NCBI GenBank assembly: GCA_035642125.1
Contig: DASQSZ010000268.1
Location: 1-7,787, forward strand
Direction: 5' to 3'
Length of the DNA: 7,787 bases
From: CALAED01 sp937891035
GTDB taxonomy: Bacteria; Actinomycetota; Actinomycetes; Streptosporangiales; Streptosporangiaceae
Position numbers and translations under genes: made by a program
Notes under the pieces: model-generated
Database searches by the model: none
What the model saw: only the letters and a program-made list of their open reading frames with translations
What the model was told of the DNA's origin: nothing
Shown here: piece by piece, positions 1-6,223 of the stretch
Numbering within the stretch: position 1 is the first letter of the stretch
Layout of the letters: each line of letters opens with the position of its first letter

Positions 1-1119
1 GATCCCGGCGCGGTGGTGGACGCGATCGCCGACCCCGCCGTGCGAGTGGTGAGCCTCACCGTGACCGAGAAGGGATATCGGCATGACCCGGCCACCGGAC
101 GGCTGCGGTTGACCGACCCCGAGATCGCGCGGGACATCGCGGGACGGCCGCCGCGGACGGTGATCGGCCAGATCGTGCGCGGGCTCGCCGCCCGGCGGGC
201 GCCGGTGACCGTACTGTGCTGCGACAACCTCCCGGCGAACGGGACGACCGTGCGCGGCCTGGTCGACGACTTCGCCGCGGCCGCCGGCGTGCGGATCGGC
301 TGCGACGTGACGTTCCCGGCGACGATGGTCGACCGGATCACGCCGGCCACGACGCCCGCCGACCTGACCGCGGCCGAACGGCTGCTCGGGGTTCGCGATC
401 TCGGCGCGGTCGTCACCGAGCCGTTCAGCCAATGGGTGATCGAGGACACCTTCGCCGCCGGCCGGCCGGCCTGGGACAAGGCCGGAGCGATCTTCACCGA
501 CGACGTGGCGCCTTATGAGTCGATGAAGCTGCGCCTGCTCAACGGGGCGCATTCGATGCTGGCCTACCTCGGCGCGCTGGCCGGCTTCGAGCTGGTCGCC
601 GACGCGATCGGGCCGCTCGGCGGCGCCATCGGGCGGCTCATGGACGAGGACGTGACACCCACCCTCGCCGTGCCGCGGGGATTCGACCTCGTGGCGTACA
701 AGGCCTCGCTGCTCGACCGGTTCGCCAACCCGGCGCTGCGGCATCGGACGACCCAGATCGCGATGGACGGCTCGCAGAAGCTGCCGCAGCGGCTGCTCGG
801 CACCGTCCGGGACCGGCTGGCCGCCGGCGCCGAGCCGCGCTGGGCGGCGCTGGCCGTGGCGGCGTGGATGCGGTACGTCTGGGCGGGCGCACCGGACGGC
901 GGCGGGGCGCCGCTGCCGCTCGACGACCCGCTGCGCGACCGGCTGCGCGCCTCCGTCGCGGACCTGACGGACCCGGGCGCCGTGTGCGCCGCGCTGCTCG
1001 CCATCCCGGAGATCTTCGGCCCCGATCTTCGTGAGTCATCGGTCTTTTCCGGCCTTGTCGCCGACTGGCTCGCCCGGCTCACCCGCGACGGCAGCCTGCA
1101 CACCACGATCAATCCGTGA
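1..1119 (+). CDS. Mannitol dehydrogenase / fructuronate reductase family oxidoreductase, 5'-truncated
   Basis: The reading frame is open from base 1 and ends at TGA 1117-1119, giving 372 residues. The family is usually about 480-500 residues, so the N-terminus with the start of the NAD(P)-binding fold lies outside the window. An early segment reads VLCCDNLPANG, which matches the family signature CDNLPxNG. The catalytic signature of polyol-specific long-chain dehydrogenases, K-x4-N-x2-H, is present as KLRLLNGAH, with Lys at 526-528, Asn at 541-543 and His at 550-552. Family members oxidise sugar alcohols such as mannitol to ketoses, or interconvert fructuronate and mannonate, using NAD(P)(H) in the cytosol. 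Substrate cannot be told from this fragment, and no sugar transporter or kinase is visible here. The gene converges on the HD-domain gene, with only 31 bp between the two stop codons and no clear terminator hairpin. Family assignment is firm; exact reaction is not. Confidence 0.93.
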   Translation, partial: DPGAVVDAIADPAVRVVSLTVTEKGYRHDPATGRLRLTDPEIARDIAGRPPRTVIGQIVRGLAARRAPVTVLCCDNLPANGTTVRGLVDDFAAAAGVRIGCDVTFPATMVDRITPATTPADLTAAERLLGVRDLGAVVTEPFSQWVIEDTFAAGRPAWDKAGAIFTDDVAPYESMKLRLLNGAHSMLAYLGALAGFELVADAIGPLGGAIGRLMDEDVTPTLAVPRGFDLVAYKASLLDRFANPALRHRTTQIAMDGSQKLPQRLLGTVRDRLAAGAEPRWAALAVAAWMRYVWAGAPDGGGAPLPLDDPLRDRLRASVADLTDPGAVCAALLAIPEIFGPDLRESSVFSGLVADWLARLTRDGSLHTTINP

Positions 1120-1150
1120 ACTCGGGGTGCGTCTCGGCGTGCGGGGTGAC

Positions 1151-1819
1151 TCATCGGTCGGGCTCGGCGTCTTTGCCGTCCCACTCGTCGAGGAACTCCT
1201 GCAAAAAGCCCGCCAGCACCGCGTGGCGTCGCTCGGCGATACGCCGGCCGGTCTCGGTGTTCATCCGATCCTTGAGCAGCAGCAGCTTTTCGTAGAAGTG
1301 GTTGACCGTGGTGCCCTTGCGGTTCAGATAATCTTCGAGCGTCTCGTGGAGGCGGGGTCGCAGCGCGGGGTCGTGCATCGGCTGGCCGGCGAAGCCGCCA
1401 TAGGCGAACGCCCTGGCCACACCGATGGCGCCGAGTGCGTCGAGGCGATCCGCGTCCTGCACGACCATGCCTTCGATGGTTGACATCGAACAGGCGACGC
1501 CCGCCCCCTTGAAAGAGATGTTGGCGATGATGTCCGATACGGCGGTGGCGCATTCCTTGGTCTCGCCGAGCTGACGGAGCCAGTCGAACGCGATCTGCGG
1601 TCCGCGTTCCAGGTCGCCGCCGTTCAGCTTGTAGTCGGAAATGTCGTGAAGCAACGCGGCGAGCTCGGTGACGTAGGCATCGGCCGCCTCTCGCTCCGCG
1701 ATCGTCATGGCGAGCCTGCGGACCCGATCGACATGCCACCAGTCGTGCCCCGACGATTCGGCGTAGAGTTCATTTCTGACGTAATGCACCGTACGTTCGA
1801 TGACTTCTTCTCTGCGCAT
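1151..1819 (-). CDS. HD-domain phosphohydrolase, YpgQ/YedJ-like
   Basis: This 222-residue soluble protein carries the metal-binding HD signature: His25-Asp26 and His29 (GHDWWHVDRV), His58-Asp59 (LLHDISD), and Asp122/Asp124 (QDADRLDALGA). The residues after it, AIGVARAFAYGG, and the overall length match the YedJ/YpgQ group of HD hydrolases. For that group, pyrophosphohydrolase activity on nucleotides has been described for YpgQ-type members (recalled, not checked). The ATG start at 1817-1819 has a GGGG stretch about 5 nt upstream. It is the last gene of a three-gene minus-strand run, 16 nt downstream of the radical SAM stop, so co-transcription is likely. All metal ligands expected of an active enzyme are present. 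Hand-counted GC at 1681-1800 is 75/120, lower than the neighbouring dehydrogenase. Hydrolysis of a phosphate or pyrophosphate ester made by or fed to its operon partners is an inference. Confidence 0.88.
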   Translation of the reverse strand: MRREEVIERTVHYVRNELYAESSGHDWWHVDRVRRLAMTIAEREAADAYVTELAALLHDISDYKLNGGDLERGPQIAFDWLRQLGETKECATAVSDIIANISFKGAGVACSMSTIEGMVVQDADRLDALGAIGVARAFAYGGFAGQPMHDPALRPRLHETLEDYLNRKGTTVNHFYEKLLLLKDRMNTETGRRIAERRHAVLAGFLQEFLDEWDGKDAEPDR

Positions 1820-1835
1820 CGATGCCCCATGGGTG

Positions 1836-2810
1836 CTAGAGATCGGCTCTGGTCACTTTCCGCCCGACATTGGTTGCCGGCTCGCGGAACCCGTCGAAGT
1901 CGCAATGTTGACACAACGACAATCCCGCGCGGCTGCCGCGCAGTAGGCTGCGCCGGTGGACGGCGAATCCGGGTGCCTGCCAGATATCCACGATGGAAGC
2001 GTCCGTTACCTTTCCCATGGAGACCGATCCGTACGCGTCGAAGCAGCAGAGATTGACATCCCCAGTGTAGGAGATATGCAGGTCGGTGAACGGAAGCGCG
2101 CAAAAGCCCTGCGGCGTCCGGGTGGGATGGGGCTTGTTCGGGGCCAGCCCGGCACGGGTCGTCAGCGTCTCTGTCCTGCTTCGCACGCTGATGCGGATGT
2201 CGAAAGGCCGCAGCCGATCCGCCGCCGCGATCAGCGTCCACACCGGTGCGATCAGCCGTCGGCCGTCGGTGTAGTTGTTGACCGTCAACGTCGACAGGCC
2301 GGCCTCGAACAGCTCGCCGACGAGATCTGGGGTCGCCAGCACACCGTTGGTGAGGATCCGTAGATCGGCCTTGGGGCAGCTGCTCCGAAACATCCGGACG
2401 ATGTCGGCGAGCCGGCGGTCCAGTAACGGCTCGTTGTTGCCGAAGAGGGCGATTCGTCCGGCGAACCGCAGGTCGGCAAGCTCGCCGGCGATTCGCTGCA
2501 GTAGCTCGAGGCTCATCTCTCCCGCTTCACGCGGATCCACGGACCGCGAGACCGGGCAGAACGAGCAGGTGTAGTTGCAGCTGGACCGAGTCTCGACGGA
2601 GACGATGCGGAAGAGGGGTGAAGCGTGGTGCCACATTTGCTCGAAGATCGGCCGCAGCACGGTGTTCACCCCGTCGACGTGCTCCGGCCGGTTCTTCTCG
2701 CTTTCCAGCGCGATGACGGCGGTATCGTGCGTGATCTCGACCGAGTCGTCAGGCCGGTCTTGTAGCTCTGCCGGCGGGCGCACGGCGGTGGGAAACCGGA
2801 TGCGGATCAT
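1836..2810 (-). CDS. Radical SAM protein with C-terminal SPASM-type cysteine domain
   Basis: This 324-residue protein has the radical SAM [4Fe-4S] motif C-x3-C-x2-C at Cys78, Cys82 and Cys85 (SCNYTCSFCP). It is followed by a GGE-like SAM-binding motif, FGNNEPLLD, near residues 123-131. The C-terminal third has a SPASM/twitch-like cysteine set: Cys237 (GFCALPF), Cys255-Cys256 (GDVNLCCFD) and Cys300-x2-Cys303 (LCQHCDFDG), which would bind auxiliary Fe-S clusters. Members reductively cleave SAM to a 5'-deoxyadenosyl radical and modify peptides, proteins or small molecules in the cytosol. The ATG at 2808-2810 is chosen because it overlaps the upstream Nudix-like stop as ATGA and has a strong ribosome-binding site 6 nt upstream. 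The N-terminal ~70 residues before the cluster are longer than a minimal radical SAM core and are not recognised. The substrate is unknown, and no small precursor-peptide gene is evident next to it. Confidence 0.9.
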   Translation of the reverse strand: MIRIRFPTAVRPPAELQDRPDDSVEITHDTAVIALESEKNRPEHVDGVNTVLRPIFEQMWHHASPLFRIVSVETRSSCNYTCSFCPVSRSVDPREAGEMSLELLQRIAGELADLRFAGRIALFGNNEPLLDRRLADIVRMFRSSCPKADLRILTNGVLATPDLVGELFEAGLSTLTVNNYTDGRRLIAPVWTLIAAADRLRPFDIRISVRSRTETLTTRAGLAPNKPHPTRTPQGFCALPFTDLHISYTGDVNLCCFDAYGSVSMGKVTDASIVDIWQAPGFAVHRRSLLRGSRAGLSLCQHCDFDGFREPATNVGRKVTRADL

Positions 2811-3496
2811 ACGGGTCTTTCCTGAGCGGCAACTCGCGAGATGCGCCGATACGCGTCCAGCACATCGGGGAAGGTGCGTTTTTGTGCCACCATTTCCTGT
2901 AGGGCGGCCATGTCCACAAAATGCACCGGGCGGTACCTCGACGGGCTGAGCGGCACGTTGTCGTCGCGCAGCTTGAGTACATAGATGAAATCATAGTGCG
3001 CTTTCACGAACGAACGCTGCCGATGTATCTCGCGCTGCACAAGGAACGGTGCGGCGAACCTCTCGATCTCGCCGAGATTGCCGGAGTTCGCGTCCAAGCC
3101 GCCGTGGAAGCGCGGGTCGAATAGGTAATGGTTCGGGGTCAGGCCGAGCCGTTCCTCAAGGCGGTTCTGGAGCGCAAAGTTGGGGAACTCGGTGCGTTTC
3201 ACCCGGCCGCCGGGCGGCAGCATGCACTTGTGATGGGGATGGTGATAGAGCAGCAGTTCGTCTCGTGAGTTCAAGACGAGCGCCTCGACCGCGTACCGGC
3301 CGCTGATGAAGTACGAAAGCGCGAATTTTGTCAGCAGGGTGAGCGCCCAGCAGGCCATCACAAGCGCGGCGAGATAGACCAGGATATTGCGAGCCGGTGG
3401 AAAATGGGTGTCCAGAAAATCGGCAGCCAGATTAACCAGGATGCCGACGACAACTATGCTCAGAACAAATCGTACGAAGCTGCCCAGCCTGTTCAT
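2807..3496 (-). CDS. Membrane-anchored Nudix-like protein with degenerate Nudix box
   Basis: From the ATG at 3494-3496 the protein has 229 residues. Two hydrophobic segments lie at about residues 8-24 (FVRFVLSIVVVGILV) and 38-64, separated by a short polar loop. A Nudix-like domain starts near residue 68. The Nudix box is recognisable at residues 97-119: Gly97, x5, Glu103, x7, then NRLEERLGL in place of the canonical REUxEExGU. The spacing is intact and Glu115, Gly118 and Leu119 are kept, but Arg111 is Asn, Glu112 is Arg and Glu116 is Arg. Two usual metal/catalytic glutamates are therefore missing, and the domain may bind rather than hydrolyse its ligand, or use altered chemistry. An in-frame ATG at 3592 would add 32 residues, but they look non-coding and would lie upstream of the candidate promoter, and a GGCGGGG stretch precedes the chosen ATG. 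It is the first gene of the cassette. Hand-counted GC over 3361-3480 is only 63/120, which suggests foreign origin. Confidence 0.8.
   Translation of the reverse strand: MNRLGSFVRFVLSIVVVGILVNLAADFLDTHFPPARNILVYLAALVMACWALTLLTKFALSYFISGRYAVEALVLNSRDELLLYHHPHHKCMLPPGGRVKRTEFPNFALQNRLEERLGLTPNHYLFDPRFHGGLDANSGNLGEIERFAAPFLVQREIHRQRSFVKAHYDFIYVLKLRDDNVPLSPSRYRPVHFVDMAALQEMVAQKRTFPDVLDAYRRISRVAAQERPV
2817..2823 (-). promoter_or_regulatory. Ribosome-binding site of the radical SAM gene, inside the Nudix-like gene
   Basis: On the minus strand this reads AGGAAAG, 6 nt before the ATG at 2810. It lies within the last codons of the upstream Nudix-like gene, whose TGA overlaps the ATG by four bases (ATGA). 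This arrangement decides the start and indicates translational coupling of the two proteins. Confidence 0.7.
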
Positions 3497-3557
3497 CGAT
3501 CTACCCCGCCGACAGCCCATCCGGTGACATTTATGGGCCCAAATCGCGCTTCTGTGG

Positions 3558-3563
3558 ATTGTA
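3558..3563 (-). promoter_or_regulatory. Candidate -10 element for the Nudix-like/rSAM/HD cassette
   Basis: On the minus strand this reads TACAAT, five of six bases matching the TATAAT consensus. It lies about 61 nt upstream of the Nudix-like start codon at 3496. A -35 is weak: CTGACG matches TTGACA at four of six positions but at a short 14-nt spacing. A poor -35 is compatible with activator dependence. The assignment is inferred from sequence only. Confidence 0.4.
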
Positions 3564-3564
3564 C

Positions 3565-3598
3565 TGCACGCGGTAGACGTCAGCCAGTGCACCGCGGT
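3565..3598 (-). promoter_or_regulatory. Pair of ACCGC(G)GTGCA direct repeats next to the candidate promoter
   Basis: On the minus strand ACCGCGGTGCA (3598-3588) is followed by ACCGCGTGCA (3574-3565). The two copies differ by one inserted G and their starts are 24 nt apart, about two helical turns. They bracket the expected -35 position upstream of the TACAAT element. This is the arrangement expected for a dimeric or tandem regulator binding one DNA face. No matching regulator gene is present in the window. Confidence 0.35.
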
Positions 3599-3672
3599 GG
3601 CCCTTAGGTTGGGCCGGGCGGCCGCTCCTTATTGAGAGCTGATTTTGGTGACGGACCCGGCCGGCGCCTCAG

Positions 3673-5049
3673 TCAGAGCGGACGAGGGTTGTCGTCGCCG
3701 GGATCAGTGTCGTCATCCTCACGGGAATCAGGGGAATCAGGGGAACCGGCGGAGCCGGGCGAAGACTCCGCCGAGTCGGTGAGCTGGGAGATGTCGAAGT
3801 CGTCCGGCTTGCCGTGCACGAACGCGTCGGGGTTGTCGAGATCGTCCGCGGTGGGCAGCAGGTCGGGGTGCGCCCATACCGCGTCCCGGCCCTCGACGCC
3901 GCGCGCCGCGTCGAGCGCCCGCCACAGCGCCGCCGCCTCGCGCAGCCGGCGCGGCCGCAGCCGCAGGCCGACCAGCGTCGCGAACGTCGCCTCAGCCGGG
4001 CCGCCGGTCGCCCGCCGCCGGCGCACCGCCTCGGCCAGCTTGGCCGAGCCGGGCAGCCGGCCATCGGCGACGCTGCCCACGACCGTGTCGACCCAGCCCT
4101 CCACCAGCGCGAGCGCGGTCTCGAGCCGGGCCAGCGCGACCTTTTGCTGCGGGCTGTCCTCCGGCTTGGGCAACAATCCACCCGACAGCGCCTCCTGCAG
4201 CGCCTCCGGGTTGCCGACGTCAAGGCCGGAGACGGCCTCCTCGAGCCCGGACAGGTCGACCTTGATGCCGCGCGCGTAGTCCTCCACTGCGCCGAGCAGG
4301 TACCCGCGCAGCCACGGCACGTGCACGAACAACCGCTGGTGCGCGGCCTCCCTGAGCGCGAGATACAGCCGTACCTCTTCCGCCGGGACCTCGAGGCCGG
4401 CGCCGAAGGCCGCCACCCCGGCGGGCAGCAACGCGCCGACGCCATCGGGGGCGAGTGGCAGCCCGACGTCCGCGGAACCCACGACGTCTTTGGCCAGCGC
4501 GCCCAGCGCCTGCCCCGCCTGGCCGCCGACCATGGCGCCCGCCATCTGCCTGACCATCCCGATCAGCGGGCCGGCCATCGCCTGCATCTCTTGGGGCATG
4601 GCCTCGTTCATGGACTCGACCATGCGCGCGGCGACCGGGTCGCACAGTTTGGACCACACCGGCAGCGTCTGCTCGATCCACTCCGACCGGCTCCACGCCT
4701 TGGGCGTGTGGATGCCGGCCGGGATGGTGGTCGCGTTGTCGAGCCACAGATCGGCCAGCCGCAGCGCCTCCTCGACCTGACGGCGTTCGGCGTCGACGAT
4801 GGACGGATCACCTTGCTCGACGACGGAATGACGGGCGATGTCCTTGGCCAGGTCCCAGTTCAGCGGTCCCCCGCCGCCTTGGTTGCTGAGCATGTCCGCG
4901 AAGCGACGCAGCATCTCCGCGGCTTGTCGCATGTCTCCGCCGCCCATGGCCGCGAACGGGTCGGCGGGCCGGCCCTGCTGCCGGTCGGCGGGCTTGTCGT
5001 CGTCGCCCTCGTCGCCGGGCCGGTTGAAGCCGAAGGGATCGTCACTCAT
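3673..5049 (-). CDS. Zinc-dependent metalloprotease-like protein, DUF2342/zincin_2 family
   Basis: This 458-residue protein matches the actinobacterial DUF2342 (zincin_2) family in length and layout. An acidic, disordered Gly/Asp/Pro-rich N-terminus (residues 1-62) precedes a conserved helical region. The hallmark segment is YLALREAAHQRLFVHVPWL at about residues 229-247. Further on lies EGWVDTVVG at 317-325, a possible third ligand site. Classical zincins have HExxH; here the motif is RExxH (Arg233, Glu234, His237), which I recall as normal for this family, so peptidase activity is unproven. The C-terminal ~35 residues are acidic and Ser/Pro/Asp-rich, partly encoded by a short 9-nt repeat. 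There is no signal peptide, so it is probably cytosolic. The ATG at 5047-5049 has AAGGG 7-8 nt upstream. It is transcribed divergently from the SDR gene, and I recall the family lying near PDZ (YlbL) genes in mycobacteria, as it does here. Confidence 0.88.
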   Translation of the reverse strand: MSDDPFGFNRPGDEGDDDKPADRQQGRPADPFAAMGGGDMRQAAEMLRRFADMLSNQGGGGPLNWDLAKDIARHSVVEQGDPSIVDAERRQVEEALRLADLWLDNATTIPAGIHTPKAWSRSEWIEQTLPVWSKLCDPVAARMVESMNEAMPQEMQAMAGPLIGMVRQMAGAMVGGQAGQALGALAKDVVGSADVGLPLAPDGVGALLPAGVAAFGAGLEVPAEEVRLYLALREAAHQRLFVHVPWLRGYLLGAVEDYARGIKVDLSGLEEAVSGLDVGNPEALQEALSGGLLPKPEDSPQQKVALARLETALALVEGWVDTVVGSVADGRLPGSAKLAEAVRRRRATGGPAEATFATLVGLRLRPRRLREAAALWRALDAARGVEGRDAVWAHPDLLPTADDLDNPDAFVHGKPDDFDISQLTDSAESSPGSAGSPDSPDSREDDDTDPGDDNPRPL

Positions 5050-5137
5050 TGAATTACCCTTGGGCGGGAAGAAGAGCTCATGTTGGCCACGTTAGTCGCT
5101 CGCCGCTGAGGTGCGCATAAGGAGGGTTCCGCCCGAC
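5050..5137. promoter_or_regulatory. Divergent promoter region between the zincin-like and SDR genes
   Basis: This 88-bp gap must hold the start signals of both divergent genes. On the minus strand TAACGT (5094-5089) fits the actinobacterial TANNNT -10 pattern and would give a leader of roughly 35 nt to the zincin-like ATG. On the plus strand AAGGAGGG at 5119-5126 is a strong ribosome-binding sequence that precedes GTG 5138. I could not identify a convincing plus-strand -10/-35 pair. Confidence 0.4.
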
Positions 5138-6223
5138 GTGAATACAGGTCAGGTTCGCCCTGGGCGAAGCACGGGCCCCGTCGTCGCCGTCACGGGAGCG
5201 GCCGCCGGAGTTGGGCGGGCGCTGGCCGACCGGCTGGCCGGGTCCGCCGAGATCCGCAAGGTGGTCGCGCTGGACGACCATCGCGGAGACGTCACCGGGG
5301 TGACCTGGCGGGTCGTCGACGTCCGCGATCCGTTGCTGTCGGGCCGGCTCTCCGACGTCGATGTGATCGTGCACCTCGACATCGACCGGTCGCCCGAGAC
5401 CAGTGCCAAGGAGCGGCGCGCCTACAACGTGCGCGGCGTGCAGACCGTTCTCACCGCGGCGGCGGCCGCGCGGGTGCGGCTCGTCGTGCTGGTGACCAGC
5501 GCCGCCGTGTACGGGGCGCGCCCCGGCAACCTCGTGCCGCTGCCGGAGGGCGCGCCGCTGGCGGCCGAGCCGGACGCGAGCATCGTCGGCGACTATCTGG
5601 AGATCGAAGAGCTGGCCAGGATGGCCCCGGTCAGCCACCCGGGAATGACCGTGACGGTGCTGCGCCCGGCGACGCTCGTGGGCCCGGCCGTCGACACGGC
5701 GATGACCAGGCACTTCGAAGCGCCGCGCCTGCTTTCCGTGAAAGGTTGCGCGCAGCGCTGGCAGTTCTGCCATCTCGACGATCTGGTCTCGGCGCTCGAG
5801 CTCGCGGCGCTCGGCAAGGTCACCGGCGCCCTGGCGGTCGGCTCCGACGGATGGCTGGAGCAGGACGAGGCGGAGGAGGTCACCGGCAAGCGGCGCTTCG
5901 AGCTGCCGGCCGCCATCACGTTCGGCACCGCCGAGCGGCTGCACCGGATCGGGGTAACGCCGGCCCCGGCGGCCGACCTGCACTTCGCCGTCTATCCGTG
6001 GGTGGTCGACTGCGCCAAGCTGCGGTCGGCCGGCTGGAAGCCTTCGCATGACAACGCCTCGGCGCTGGCCGCGCTGCTCGATGAGATCGCCGGGCGGCAC
6101 GCGATCGTGGGGCGGCGACTCGGCGGCAAGGAGGCCACGGTGGCCGGCGCGGCCGGCGCCACGGTCGCGGTCATCGGCGCCGCCGCGGCCGTACGCAGGG
6201 TGCGCCGCAAGCGAAGGGTCTGA
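5138..6223 (+). CDS. Atypical extended SDR / NAD-dependent epimerase-like protein with C-terminal membrane tail
   Basis: GTG 5138 is chosen because AAGGAGGG lies 11 nt upstream. A GTG at 5111 is in frame, but starting there would place this Shine-Dalgarno inside the coding region and leave no ribosome site before it. The product has 361 residues. A Rossmann motif (VAVTGAAAGVGR, Gly-rich loop near residues 20-26) begins the NAD(P)-binding domain, followed by VVDVRD (acidic end of a strand) and LVTSAAVYGA as in extended SDRs. The expected catalytic YxxxK is replaced by Tyr153-LEI-Glu157, so classical epimerase or dehydrogenase catalysis is doubtful. The last ~30 residues form an Ala/Gly/Val-rich hydrophobic stretch ending in a strongly basic RRVRRKRRV tail. 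This suggests a tail anchor or peripheral membrane contact. It lies upstream of moaE in the same orientation, and no substrate can be named. Confidence 0.87.
   Translation: MNTGQVRPGRSTGPVVAVTGAAAGVGRALADRLAGSAEIRKVVALDDHRGDVTGVTWRVVDVRDPLLSGRLSDVDVIVHLDIDRSPETSAKERRAYNVRGVQTVLTAAAAARVRLVVLVTSAAVYGARPGNLVPLPEGAPLAAEPDASIVGDYLEIEELARMAPVSHPGMTVTVLRPATLVGPAVDTAMTRHFEAPRLLSVKGCAQRWQFCHLDDLVSALELAALGKVTGALAVGSDGWLEQDEAEEVTGKRRFELPAAITFGTAERLHRIGVTPAPAADLHFAVYPWVVDCAKLRSAGWKPSHDNASALAALLDEIAGRHAIVGRRLGGKEATVAGAAGATVAVIGAAAAVRRVRRKRRV

Larger units (their letters stand above)
3497..3672. other. Intergenic region upstream of the Nudix-like/rSAM/HD cassette
   Basis: This 176-bp gap separates the tail of the zincin-like gene from the cassette. 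It contains a candidate minus-strand promoter, a pair of near-identical direct repeats and an 8-bp palindrome TGGGCCCA at 3534-3541 between the -10 and the start codon. There is also a possible long hairpin, GGCCGGG at 3612-3618 with CCCGGCC at 3656-3662, which could end transcription of the zincin-like gene but has a loop near 37 nt and no convincing T-run. No convincing small open reading frame was seen on either strand. Confidence 0.5.

Noticed and set aside
1120..1150. Bidirectional terminator between the convergent dehydrogenase and HD genes
   Set aside because: The 31-bp gap has no inverted repeat of useful length.
3497..3592. In-frame upstream extension of the Nudix-like protein to ATG 3592 (32 extra residues)
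   Set aside because: The extension is Cys/Arg/His-rich and unlike protein, puts a charged segment ahead of the first membrane segment, and would start upstream of the candidate promoter. The ATG at 3496 directly before the hydrophobic segment fits better.
3404..3607. Plus-strand 67-codon frame as a precursor peptide for the radical SAM protein
   Set aside because: It overlaps the Nudix-like coding region antisense, has no ribosome-binding site and shows no leader/core organisation.
3814..5052. Long plus-strand frame opposite the zincin-like gene (412 codons)
   Set aside because: It is an antisense shadow produced by high GC. It is rich in Arg, Gly, His and Gln with no domain signature, while the minus strand encodes a recognisable family.
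5111..5137. GTG 5111 as the SDR start
   Set aside because: It lacks an upstream ribosome-binding site, and the strong AAGGAGGG would fall inside the coding sequence. GTG 5138 fits, although its 11-nt spacing is on the long side.
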